This document shows positions 7,567 to 14,573 of a stretch of 14,573 nt of DNA, one piece after another. The stretch lies in the NCBI GenBank assembly GCA_964572825.1, contig CAZNGS010000092.1, positions 1-14,573 of the forward strand, given 5' to 3'. Positions within the stretch are counted from its first letter, which is position 1. Each line of letters begins with the position of its first letter. The position numbers and the translations under genes were made by a program. This stretch comes from CAYVBE01 sp964572825 (GTDB taxonomy: Bacteria; Planctomycetota; Brocadiia; SM23-32). The notes under the pieces were generated by a model, which saw nothing but the letters and a program-made list of their open reading frames with translations, was not told the origin of the DNA and ran no database searches.

Positions 7567-10500
7567 GTGAGAAAGAGCGGATTTGTCGCGCTGGTTTTGT
7601 GGGTTGTTGTCACGGTGAGTCTGACGGGGGTGAACGCGTTCGCCGAGGAACCGAACGCGCTGGCAGAGCGGATCCTTCAAGCTGTGGACCGGCCGGTGGG
7701 ACTGGCGCACCTTCCGCGTTGTGGCAGGGGCGAGCTGGCTCTGGCTTTGGCCGAGGCGGGCGACGGCCTCTACGTTCACGGGCAGGACGCCGACGCCGCA
7801 GACGTTGCCGGGGCCAGGGAAGCTGCGGACCTGCATGGCCTGCTGAATCATCGCCTCTCGATCGACCAGGGCGGGCTGGACCGCCTGCTGCCCGTGGGCA
7901 TAAGCTGCGACCTGGTGGTTATGACGGATATGACCCGCACCGACCTCACGCCGGCGCTTGCATCGGAGATACGGCGCGTCCTGCACCCCTGGTACGGCGT
8001 GGCCGTGCTGGGGAATGTGTCGAGGAAGCTGGACAGCAGGGGCCTGCTCGACTGGGCGAAAGGCATTGCACCAGAGGTCTCTTTGCTGAAAGGTGCGGGG
8101 ACAGTGGTCAAAGTGAAGGCCGAGCCGCTGGCGGGGGCGGACAACTGGAGCCATTACTGGCACGGACCCGACAACAACGCGGTGTCCACCGACACGGCCT
8201 ACAGCTATCCCGAGACGATCCAGTGGACCGGCAAGCCCTTCAACGCCTCCCGCACCGACCTGCCCATCGTCGCGAACGGCCGCCTGTTTATGCTCTGGAA
8301 TTCGAATCTCGTGGCGCACTCGCCCAAAGGGGAAGCCGTGCTGCCCGGCGAGCAGGTAGCCTTGATGATGCGTGGCGGCAAACCGCGCTGGGAGGGACCA
8401 CTGGGGGAGCAACGCGGACCGTTGCTGGTGGCCCGGGCGACGGGTTCGGGAGTACGCCTGTGGCACCGGCGGCTGTCGCCGGCGACCTGGCTGCAAGCGC
8501 AACGTTCGATCGTAGTCGCCGAAGGCAATCGCTTGTTGGTGGCCGACGGCTCGACGCTTCTCGAGTTGGAGCAGGCCACCGGAGCGGAACGGCGTCGGGT
8601 CAAGTTGGATTGCGACGAAATCAAGTGGATCGCTGCCACGGACACTCACATCGCCATCTTGGGTGGCGCTCCGTTCAACCGATCACCGAAGACGATGGGC
8701 AAAAAAACCAAGGAGCATAACACGCGCTTCCGCTCCTTGGGCTCCCTGCTCACGGTCCTGGATTCGGCCACGTTGAGGCCGCTGTGGAGTGAACAACGCG
8801 AACAGGGATCACAGTTCGATCCACGCACGCCGGCCATCAGCGGCGACCGGCTCTTCGTTCTGGGCATGGACGGCATTGCCGAGGCTTACGATCTCGAGAC
8901 CGGAGCTACCGCATGGAGCACAGAAACGGGCATTGAACACGACCAAGAGGTGGGCTACCTGTGGCACCGGGTTCTTCGTCACCCGGTTGCGGGTTATGCC
9001 GTGGGGGATCTCTATATCGTCGGCGCCCCGGAGATGGACCGCTGCGCCGTGTTGTCCCAGGATGACGGCCAACCCATGTGGGAGCTAGCGCGAGGACGTA
9101 GACCATGGGCCCCCGTTCCGCTGGGTTACATGGACCTTGTCTGGCTCGAGAGGGGGAGAGCTGTGGATCCAGTCACCGGCGAAACGAAGCGCAATGAGCC
9201 TGTGGACCTCGGCGGTTGTGGACACTGCACGGCCGCTCCTCAGGGCATCATCGGCATGACGGGACTGACCTGGGACGCCGTGAGGGACGTATCGGTTCCC
9301 CCGGTCCACTCCAAATCGGCCTGCGCCAGCGGGCAGTTCGTCGCCAATGGATTGATCTGGCGTATTCCCAGCGGCGTCGGACACATTCCCGAATACCGGG
9401 GGTTCAACGTACGAGGTCCCGTCGAGAAGGGCCTTCCTTCAGCGGGTCCCAGGCTCGTGCGCACCTATGAAATCGCCCAAACGACGGCAGACGCCACCGA
9501 CTGGATAAGCTACCGCGGCAATGTGAAGCGGACGGGATCGGTCGCCGCGGAAATCCCCGCCGACGCCTCCCTGCTGTGGCGGTCCGATGTCGCCGGCGGC
9601 GTGGTCCAGGATGTACCCCCGGGCGGAGTGCTGGTGGGACCACGGTTGATGCCCGCCCCACCGGTGATGGGCGAGGGCAAGCTCGTCTTCGCGATCAACG
9701 ACGGAACGGTACAGGCGCTGGATCTGGCGACGGGCAACCCGCTCTGGCGTGCGCACACCGGCGGGCGTATTCAGAGCAGCCCGATGATCTGGAAAGAGCG
9801 CGTGTTTGTCGGCTGCGCCGACGGCTGCTTGTACGCCTTCGCCCTCGCAGACGGGCGACAGTTGTGGCGGCTGCGCGTGGCGCCGCAGGCGGGACGGATG
9901 ATGTTCTTCGGCCAACTGGGCAGTCGATGGCCCGTCCTCGCGTCGCCGATGGTGGTGGACGGGCGAGTGTTCGCCGTCGCCGGATACATGGACCGCATCG
10001 ACGGAGTCTGGGCCATCGCCGCCGATGCCGTCTCGGGGGAGATCGTCTGGCAGCGTGGTGATTGGAGAAGCCCGACAGGGGAACCGCTCTCGCCCAATGG
10101 GATGCTGGGCGGCACCGGCCAGTTGGCATGGGACGATGCGGCGGCAGAAGCCGTGTACAACGGCGGGGAGGGGTTCCCGATTCGTCTTTCACCGGAGGAC
10201 GGCACCGCACGCCTTGCCTACGCCGACGGGAAGATAGCGGAGCTGCGAGAAGAACACCGTGGGGTGTTTCTCGGCAGGCACCTCTTCAAAATGCACGAAC
10301 TTACCGGCCAGGACATGGGGAAATTCAGCGACATCTGGCTGGTGCGCGGTGGGACAGGCATGCTGACCGATATCCCTGATCGTATCGCACGCCACAAGGA
10401 AGGCAACTTTGTCGCTCAACGCGGCCAGGGCGACGGATTGCTTCCGATCCTCGTTGTCCCGGCGTTTGGGCTGATGCCATCCTGGGATGACTCCGATGTC

Positions 10501-10938
10501 CTGTTCGCCTTCGGGGAACGACGCAAGCCGACCCGGCTCGGGCCCAGGTTCGCCCTGGCGCCGAAGGGGAAGATCGAAGCATTCTTGCAGGGTCGGTTGG
10601 CCGTAGACGAAGAGGAACCCGCCGGCGTGAATCTAAACATTGAACTGGACCGGGACGATCTGGTGACCTGGCGCCTCCAATTCCGCTACGGCGAGATAAC
10701 CCCCGTGGGTTCGGCCCTCGCCGGCAATGCTGCCCTGGTGCTCTTCAAGAACCGGTCCGACGGAGAATCAAAGGTCATCGCCCTCGATCGCACCGACGGC
10801 AGCGAGCTGTGGCAGGTGGGACTGCCCGCGACGCCAATCTTCAACGGCCTGACCCTGGCTCCCGACGGGCGCGTCATCGTCACGCTTCGGGACGGCAGCG
10901 TGCTTTGCCTCGGGAAGAAGGAGGAATCCAGGCGATGA
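7567..10938 (+). CDS. Exported methyltransferase-like/PQQ-type beta-propeller protein
   Basis: A 1123-aa product starting at GTG. Signal peptide at 1-27. Residues about 35-140 form a Rossmann-like, class I methyltransferase-resembling domain: CGRGELALALA (52-62) in the place of motif I, an acidic LYVHGQDADAADV strand (68-80), and CDLVVMTD followed by a VLHPWYGVAVLG segment. Next comes the family signature NWSHYWHGPDNNAVS (193-207), then quinoprotein-type propeller repeats, for example LFVLGMDGIAEAYDLETG in the first half. A second propeller begins near 646 (WISYRGNVKRTG), with VFAINDGTVQALDLATGNPLW and VFVGCADGCLYAF blades. Conserved cysteines C551, C554 and C586 lie in GGCGHC and HSKSACASGQFVANGLIW. 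This architecture recurs in planctomycete proteins annotated as PQQ-binding-like or BamB-like; function is not established and PQQ binding is not implied. The stop overlaps the next ATG (ATGA at 10935-10938). Confidence 0.8.
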   Translation: MRKSGFVALVLWVVVTVSLTGVNAFAEEPNALAERILQAVDRPVGLAHLPRCGRGELALALAEAGDGLYVHGQDADAADVAGAREAADLHGLLNHRLSIDQGGLDRLLPVGISCDLVVMTDMTRTDLTPALASEIRRVLHPWYGVAVLGNVSRKLDSRGLLDWAKGIAPEVSLLKGAGTVVKVKAEPLAGADNWSHYWHGPDNNAVSTDTAYSYPETIQWTGKPFNASRTDLPIVANGRLFMLWNSNLVAHSPKGEAVLPGEQVALMMRGGKPRWEGPLGEQRGPLLVARATGSGVRLWHRRLSPATWLQAQRSIVVAEGNRLLVADGSTLLELEQATGAERRRVKLDCDEIKWIAATDTHIAILGGAPFNRSPKTMGKKTKEHNTRFRSLGSLLTVLDSATLRPLWSEQREQGSQFDPRTPAISGDRLFVLGMDGIAEAYDLETGATAWSTETGIEHDQEVGYLWHRVLRHPVAGYAVGDLYIVGAPEMDRCAVLSQDDGQPMWELARGRRPWAPVPLGYMDLVWLERGRAVDPVTGETKRNEPVDLGGCGHCTAAPQGIIGMTGLTWDAVRDVSVPPVHSKSACASGQFVANGLIWRIPSGVGHIPEYRGFNVRGPVEKGLPSAGPRLVRTYEIAQTTADATDWISYRGNVKRTGSVAAEIPADASLLWRSDVAGGVVQDVPPGGVLVGPRLMPAPPVMGEGKLVFAINDGTVQALDLATGNPLWRAHTGGRIQSSPMIWKERVFVGCADGCLYAFALADGRQLWRLRVAPQAGRMMFFGQLGSRWPVLASPMVVDGRVFAVAGYMDRIDGVWAIAADAVSGEIVWQRGDWRSPTGEPLSPNGMLGGTGQLAWDDAAAEAVYNGGEGFPIRLSPEDGTARLAYADGKIAELREEHRGVFLGRHLFKMHELTGQDMGKFSDIWLVRGGTGMLTDIPDRIARHKEGNFVAQRGQGDGLLPILVVPAFGLMPSWDDSDVLFAFGERRKPTRLGPRFALAPKGKIEAFLQGRLAVDEEEPAGVNLNIELDRDDLVTWRLQFRYGEITPVGSALAGNAALVLFKNRSDGESKVIALDRTDGSELWQVGLPATPIFNGLTLAPDGRVIVTLRDGSVLCLGKKEESRR

Positions 10939-11204
10939 ACGTGCTTTGGGCCGTCATCGTAAGCTGCCTTTTACTGACATCCGCCGCGGTGGCTGGGGAC
11001 GATATCTGGGCCTTTCCTGGACCGACCGATTCCGACGGCGAACGGGTGCTTGATCTGCGCTGTCTCAACGAGGAGGTGGCGGGCCAGTCCGGGTTCGTCC
11101 ACCGCAGTGAGGATGGCAACGAACTACTGCTGGGGGATGGCGAACCGGTGCGCTTCTGGGCCGTCTCCATGCCCCCCGACTGCCTTTATCTGGTGCTGCG
11201 ATGA
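10935..11204 (+). pseudogene. Truncated N-terminus of an exported glycosidase-like protein (89 aa)
   Basis: The 89-aa frame starts at an ATG overlapping the previous stop (ATGA). It has a signal peptide (about 1-20), then a segment ending in LLLGDGEPVRFWAVS (about 64-78). This matches the opening of large planctomycete glycosidase-like or cellulase-family proteins, which begin with a DLSFLN..AG..GFV segment and a G-x-P-V-R-F-W-x-V motif and then run for hundreds of residues. Here the frame stops 11 residues later, and the next gene begins with an ATGA overlap at 11201-11204. I infer that a deletion or rearrangement removed the catalytic body. A frameshift at the CCCCCC run (11172-11177) is another possibility, but the following frame encodes an unrelated NHL propeller. 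It may also survive as a short exported peptide. Confidence 0.55.
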
Positions 11205-12886
11205 CGGACAACGGTGATGCAGTGCCGGGCGCATGGATCGCGGAAGTGCCGACCACTTTCCGATATCCCAAGGCGGTCGCCATCGGACCGGACGGGGCAG
11301 TCTATGCCGGCTGCTGCCGGCCGGGCGGGCTGGAGCGGTTCACGCTCCAGGACGGCCAATGGATCGCTGACTGGACCGTGGAAGGCGGCAAGGTGTGCGG
11401 CATCGCGGTCCAGCCCGACGGGACCGTCTGCGCGACGATGCACGATCAACACGCCCCGTGCGTGCGCAGGTTCGCCCCCCATGGGCGAGAACTTGGACGA
11501 TGGGGGCGAGAGGGGGCGGGCCGGTTGACCAACCCGCAGGGCGTCAGCAGCGATTCAGATGGCCGCTTCTACGTGGTGGAGGCCAACCTGTGGGGCGGCG
11601 ATGGCCTGGCCGACCTGAATCGAGTCGTCCGCTTCGGGCCCAATGGCGATCTCCAGAACACGTGGGGCGGCACCGGGACCGAACCGGGGCGGCTCAACCT
11701 GCCGGTCGGAATAGCCGTCGGCCCAGACGATCGGATCCACGTCTGCGACTCCTACAATTGCCGCATACAGACCTTCGCCCCGGACGGCACGTTTCTGTCC
11801 GCCTGCGGCAGCTTCGGTCGCGGGCCCGGCGAATTCGACTGCCCGCAGGGCATCGCGCTGGACGCGGCCGGGCGCCTCTACGTGGCCGACACTTACAACA
11901 ATCGCATTCAGGTATTATCGCCGGACGGGGCACCGTTGGCCCTGTGGGGCGGGGACGGCACAGAAGCGGGGCGACTGTGGGTCCCCTGCGGGCTGGCCGT
12001 GGATGATGAGGGCCGGATGTACGTCGCCGACACCATGAACCATCGTATCCAGGTCTTCCAACCGGACCTTGAGGAGTTCTCAAAGGCTCCCGCAGATGCG
12101 GGGTCCCCCGGTTCCCGCCCGGCTGTACCCGCCCCGCCGGGGCTCTCGATGCAGCCGGACCCCGTCGTTCAAGAGCACGCCGGAGCCCTGGCGACAGGCC
12201 CGAGCGAGAGTGTCGAATCCAGGATGCACCGGATGGCCCTCGAGCGCGGCGCGTCCCACTTCGGCATCGCCGACCTGACCCGCGCCTGGGAGACCTGGCC
12301 CGAGTCCTTCGGAGAGTGCGGGCAATTGCTTACCGGCATCGCCATCGGAGTGCGGGAGGAGGACGAGTTACTTGATCGTCTCCCGGTGACCGATGACCCG
12401 GGCCGCACTGCGCACTACGTGGACAAGATCGCCCTCGCCCTGGAGATCGGAGATCAGATCGCCGAGGAGCTTGTCGACCGGGGCCACAAGGCCTGTCGGC
12501 TCTCGCACCCGCCGACGGGCAGACCTACCGGCCTGTACAAGCTGACCGCCCGCCTGGCGGGGCTGGGCTGGATCGGGAAGAACCGGCTGCTTATCACCCC
12601 GGATGCCGGGCCACGCGTGGCCCTGGCCGCCGTCCTGACCGATGCGCCGCTGGAGCCCACGGCGTCCGAGCCCCTGCCCGACGGCTGCGGAGACTGCACC
12701 CGGTGCCTCGACGCCTGCCCGGTCCACGCCTACTCGTACGAAGCCTTCGCAGAGACGGATTCGATGGAGGGTTTCGACACGAGGCTCTGCGCCGTCAACC
12801 GCGGCATCATCAACCCCGGCGGCTGGGGCCTCTGCGGGCTGTGTGTAAAGGTCTGTCCCCTCGGCCGGCAGGATGCAGAATCATGA
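11201..12886 (+). CDS. NHL beta-propeller fused to a QueG-like double [4Fe-4S] reductase domain
   Basis: A 561-aa product with no visible signal peptide. Residues about 18-288 form an NHL-type propeller: repeated blades such as GRLNLPVGIAVGPDDRIHV, FDCPQGIALDAAGRLYVAD (212-230) and LWVPCGLAVDDEGRMYVAD (259-277), each ending in an NxRIQ-like strand. A Pro/Ala-rich linker (about 290-335) leads to a QueG-related domain (about 338-561). This contains LAGLGWIGKN (452-461), ALAAVLTDAPL (474-484), one ferredoxin motif with C496, C499, C502 and C506-P, and a second set with C530, C545, C548 and C552-P, enough for two [4Fe-4S] clusters. True QueG reduces epoxyqueuosine in tRNA using cobalamin; the catalytic Asp stretch before GLGWIGKN is not evident here, so it is more likely one of the QueG paralogues of unknown substrate. 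ATGA overlaps couple it to both neighbours. Confidence 0.8.
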   Translation: MTDNGDAVPGAWIAEVPTTFRYPKAVAIGPDGAVYAGCCRPGGLERFTLQDGQWIADWTVEGGKVCGIAVQPDGTVCATMHDQHAPCVRRFAPHGRELGRWGREGAGRLTNPQGVSSDSDGRFYVVEANLWGGDGLADLNRVVRFGPNGDLQNTWGGTGTEPGRLNLPVGIAVGPDDRIHVCDSYNCRIQTFAPDGTFLSACGSFGRGPGEFDCPQGIALDAAGRLYVADTYNNRIQVLSPDGAPLALWGGDGTEAGRLWVPCGLAVDDEGRMYVADTMNHRIQVFQPDLEEFSKAPADAGSPGSRPAVPAPPGLSMQPDPVVQEHAGALATGPSESVESRMHRMALERGASHFGIADLTRAWETWPESFGECGQLLTGIAIGVREEDELLDRLPVTDDPGRTAHYVDKIALALEIGDQIAEELVDRGHKACRLSHPPTGRPTGLYKLTARLAGLGWIGKNRLLITPDAGPRVALAAVLTDAPLEPTASEPLPDGCGDCTRCLDACPVHAYSYEAFAETDSMEGFDTRLCAVNRGIINPGGWGLCGLCVKVCPLGRQDAES

Positions 12887-14115
12887 GCAATGCCGACGAG
12901 TTCGAAACAGTGCAGATCAGCGATGAATTCACCTCGGAGTCCATCGCCTGCGGGGACTTCAACCGTGATGGATTCCTCGACATCGTCGCCGGGCCATACT
13001 GGTATGCGGGCCCTCTTTTCGAGGAGCGGCACCGGATATTCGAGCCAGTCATGTTCGATCCGCACGGGTACTCGCGCACCACCCAGCCCTGCTTTGTCCA
13101 CGACTTCAACGCTGACGGTTGGCCGGACGTGTTTTACGTGGTCCGGCCACCGGGGCCCGGGCGGAACTACGCCTTCCAGGGGTGGGGCGATGCCGCCGGC
13201 TGGGAGGGCGTTTGGTACGAGAACCCGGCCGGAAGCTGCCGGCCCTGGAGACCCCATCCCGTCCTGCACAACATCGCCAATGAAACGATGGTCTGGGCCG
13301 ACCTGAACGATGACGGCCGGCCGGAGGCGGTATACAGCACGCGCGAAGCCTACGGGTACGCCTCGTGCGACCCGGCGCGGCCGGACCAACCGTGGACCTT
13401 TCAGCCCATCGCCCGCATGAGTCATCACGGCCTGGAGCACGGGGTCGGCGTCGGGGATATCAGCGGCAACGGCCGCATGGACATCGTCTCCGGAAAAGGC
13501 TGGTGGGAGCAGCCGGACGGCGGTCCGCAGGATCGCCCCTGGCCGTGGCACGCGTCCACGTTTGCCGAGAGCCCGGCGGACATTGTTGTCTACGACGTGG
13601 ACGGCGACGGCCGCAACGACGTCGTCACGGTCTGGAATGCCCATCGCTACGGACTGCTGTGGTACCGACAGGAGCAGAACGAATCGGGCGGGATCACCTG
13701 GGAGCGGCATGAGATTCTGCCGCCGGAGCCGGACGAGTCCCCGGATGCCCTGCGAATCAGCCAGATGCACGCCCTGGCGGCGGGCGACCTCGACGGCGAC
13801 GGTCTGCCGGACATCATCGCGGGCAAGCGCTTCTGGGCCCACGGCCCGGAGGGCGACATCGAAGCGGATGCCCCCGCGGTCCTTTACTGGTTCCGACTGC
13901 GGCGCGAGCCCGGCGGCGTGCGGTTCGTCCCGCACCGGATACATGAGGACTGCGGCGCGGGCACGCAGGTGACCCTGGCGGACCTGACGGGTGACGGGCG
14001 CCCGGATGTGCTTACCAGCAGCAAAAAGGGCACTTACGTGCACTTTAACCGGATGGCTCCGAGCATCCAATCTTCCGAGAGTGCGGACGGTGTGACCGCC
14101 TCGGGCAGCCCGTGA
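12883..14115 (+). CDS. VCBS/FG-GAP seven-repeat beta-propeller protein
   Basis: A 410-aa product made almost entirely of VCBS/FG-GAP repeats. Seven Ca2+-loop motifs of the D-x-[DN]-x-[DN]-G-x-x-D type are spaced through the protein, near residues 25, 74, 140, 192, 238, 292 and 367 (for example DFNRDGFLD and DVDGDGRND), which predicts a seven-bladed propeller. The third ends in Glu (DLNDDGRPE) and the fourth has Ser at position 3 (DISGNGRMD), so those loops may bind calcium less well. Related proteins are usually exported, yet no signal peptide is visible: the protein opens MSNADEFETVQISDEF. The ATG at 12883 overlaps the preceding stop (ATGA), with AGGA about 9 nt upstream. The open frame extends back to 12703, inside the previous gene, with no domain support. 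Role unknown; the family is common in planctomycete secretomes. Confidence 0.8.
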   Translation: MSNADEFETVQISDEFTSESIACGDFNRDGFLDIVAGPYWYAGPLFEERHRIFEPVMFDPHGYSRTTQPCFVHDFNADGWPDVFYVVRPPGPGRNYAFQGWGDAAGWEGVWYENPAGSCRPWRPHPVLHNIANETMVWADLNDDGRPEAVYSTREAYGYASCDPARPDQPWTFQPIARMSHHGLEHGVGVGDISGNGRMDIVSGKGWWEQPDGGPQDRPWPWHASTFAESPADIVVYDVDGDGRNDVVTVWNAHRYGLLWYRQEQNESGGITWERHEILPPEPDESPDALRISQMHALAAGDLDGDGLPDIIAGKRFWAHGPEGDIEADAPAVLYWFRLRREPGGVRFVPHRIHEDCGAGTQVTLADLTGDGRPDVLTSSKKGTYVHFNRMAPSIQSSESADGVTASGSP

Positions 14116-14573
14116 GGCCGTTTCACGACCAGTTTTCAGGTGCGATCCAACCGGACCCTCTTTCCTCCCATCTCTCTTCCGCGCAAACCCGAGCTCGACT
14201 TTCGACCGTTGAAGAGGCCCGCTGGAGCAATCCGCTACCGGGGGTGGTCTTGCCGGCGAACCGGGCCCCACCGCTGCCCGGTCACGGGCACGTCACTTCC
14301 CAGACGCGGCCGGTCCGGCTCGGACCCGACTGCCCGGTTTTGGCCGCATCTTCGCCTTTCCCGGGAGTGGCCAGCATGTGTGAGCAAAGCAAGTGGAATC
14401 GTTTGCGACAGGGGAGCCGTTACGCTAAGGTCACGCGCTGTGGCTTGCGGGTCACATCGGAGGCCACCGGGCGTCGCGCTTTATTGCGCAAACAGCAGGA
14501 CCCGGTTGGGATCGTGAGAGGTAAGTGTTTACCGACACAGCACTCCTGCGGGGGGGGTAGTTGAGGTTCGGGG
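14116..14573. other. Intergenic region after the propeller operon
   Basis: No gene is supported. Two open frames (14112-14564 and 14140-14517, + strand) translate to sequence without domains, and their third-position GC looks lower than in neighbouring genes. The region contains a perfect 7-bp hairpin ACCGGGC/GCCCGGT (14260-14266 with 14276-14282). A second copy of GCCCGGT at 14332-14338 is followed by TTTT (14338-14341). There is also a 6-bp hairpin GGTCCG-GCT-CGGACC (14312-14326). One of these may end the operon transcript, but none has a proper U-tract terminator layout. A weak TTGCGA/TAAGGT pair (14403-14431, 17-nt spacer) could be a promoter for a gene beyond the window. Confidence 0.5.

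Noticed and set aside
7405..8649. 414-aa open frame on the - strand
   Set aside because: Shadow of the GH43-like and PQQ-type genes, both of which have recognisable domains on the + strand.
7560..8720. 386-aa open frame on the + strand in another frame
   Set aside because: Arg/Gly-rich frame-shifted reading of the PQQ-type gene with no domains.
11172..11177. Programmed -1 frameshift at the CCCCCC run joining the 89-aa frame to the NHL gene
   Set aside because: The P-site would not re-pair well, no stimulatory structure is obvious, and the two products belong to unrelated families. Deletion is the simpler reading.
12224..12886. Separate QueG-like gene starting at an internal ATG (12224 or 12233)
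   Set aside because: No Shine-Dalgarno sequence precedes these codons, and the NHL frame has no stop before the Fe-S domain, so one fused gene fits better.
12730..14271. 513-aa open frame on the - strand
   Set aside because: Antisense to the FG-GAP gene, whose seven calcium-loop repeats establish the + strand.
14112..14564. 150-aa open frame starting at a GTG that overlaps the previous stop
   Set aside because: The overlap mimics the ATGA coupling upstream, but the product has no domain, no signal peptide and noise-like composition. Kept as intergenic, with some doubt.

Overview
The window is high-GC DNA (about two thirds G+C by eye) that looks chromosomal. The gene content points to a Planctomycetota-like bacterium. 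The pointers are a secreted PQQ-type propeller protein with an N-terminal methyltransferase-like domain, a VCBS/FG-GAP protein, an NHL protein, the start of a planctomycete-style glycosidase, and a zf-HC2 anti-sigma/Spy-like pair. This assignment is inference from family resemblance; no phylogenetic marker was tested.

Layout. (1) 1-293 is an intergenic stretch with three palindromic elements, one of them REP-like. (2) 294-2438, + strand: a zf-HC2 anti-sigma factor, an overlapping membrane-anchored Spy/CpxP/CnrX-like sensor, and a secreted, very basic Arg/Gly-rich protein with a His/Cys-containing tail. This looks like an envelope or metal stress module whose ECF sigma factor would lie outside the window. 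(3) 5628-2532, - strand: hisS then aspS, 43 nt apart, read from a good sigma-70-like promoter (5745-5718) and convergent with the first block. (4) 5795-5943, + strand: tRNA-Lys(TTT) with its own promoter and a perfect 12-bp hairpin in its 5' leader. (5) 6267-14115, + strand: a run of beta-propeller genes behind a good promoter at 6135-6162. In order they are an FN3 plus GH43-like five-bladed propeller protein, a 1123-aa methyltransferase-like/PQQ-propeller protein, an 89-aa secreted fragment that looks like the amputated start of a glycosidase, a fusion of an NHL propeller to a QueG-like double [4Fe-4S] reductase, and a seven-repeat VCBS/FG-GAP protein. The last four are joined by three consecutive ATGA stop/start overlaps and are almost certainly co-translated. 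(6) 14116-14573 has no convincing gene.

How the parts may work together. The translation genes (hisS, aspS, tRNA-Lys) are housekeeping and separate the two accessory blocks. The propeller operon combines secreted proteins (GH43-like, PQQ) with two products lacking visible signal peptides (NHL-QueG fusion, FG-GAP protein). A role in carbohydrate handling is plausible but unproven. The most unusual items are the NHL-QueG fusion, the truncated glycosidase leader directly in front of it, and the methyltransferase fold in a protein predicted to be exported.
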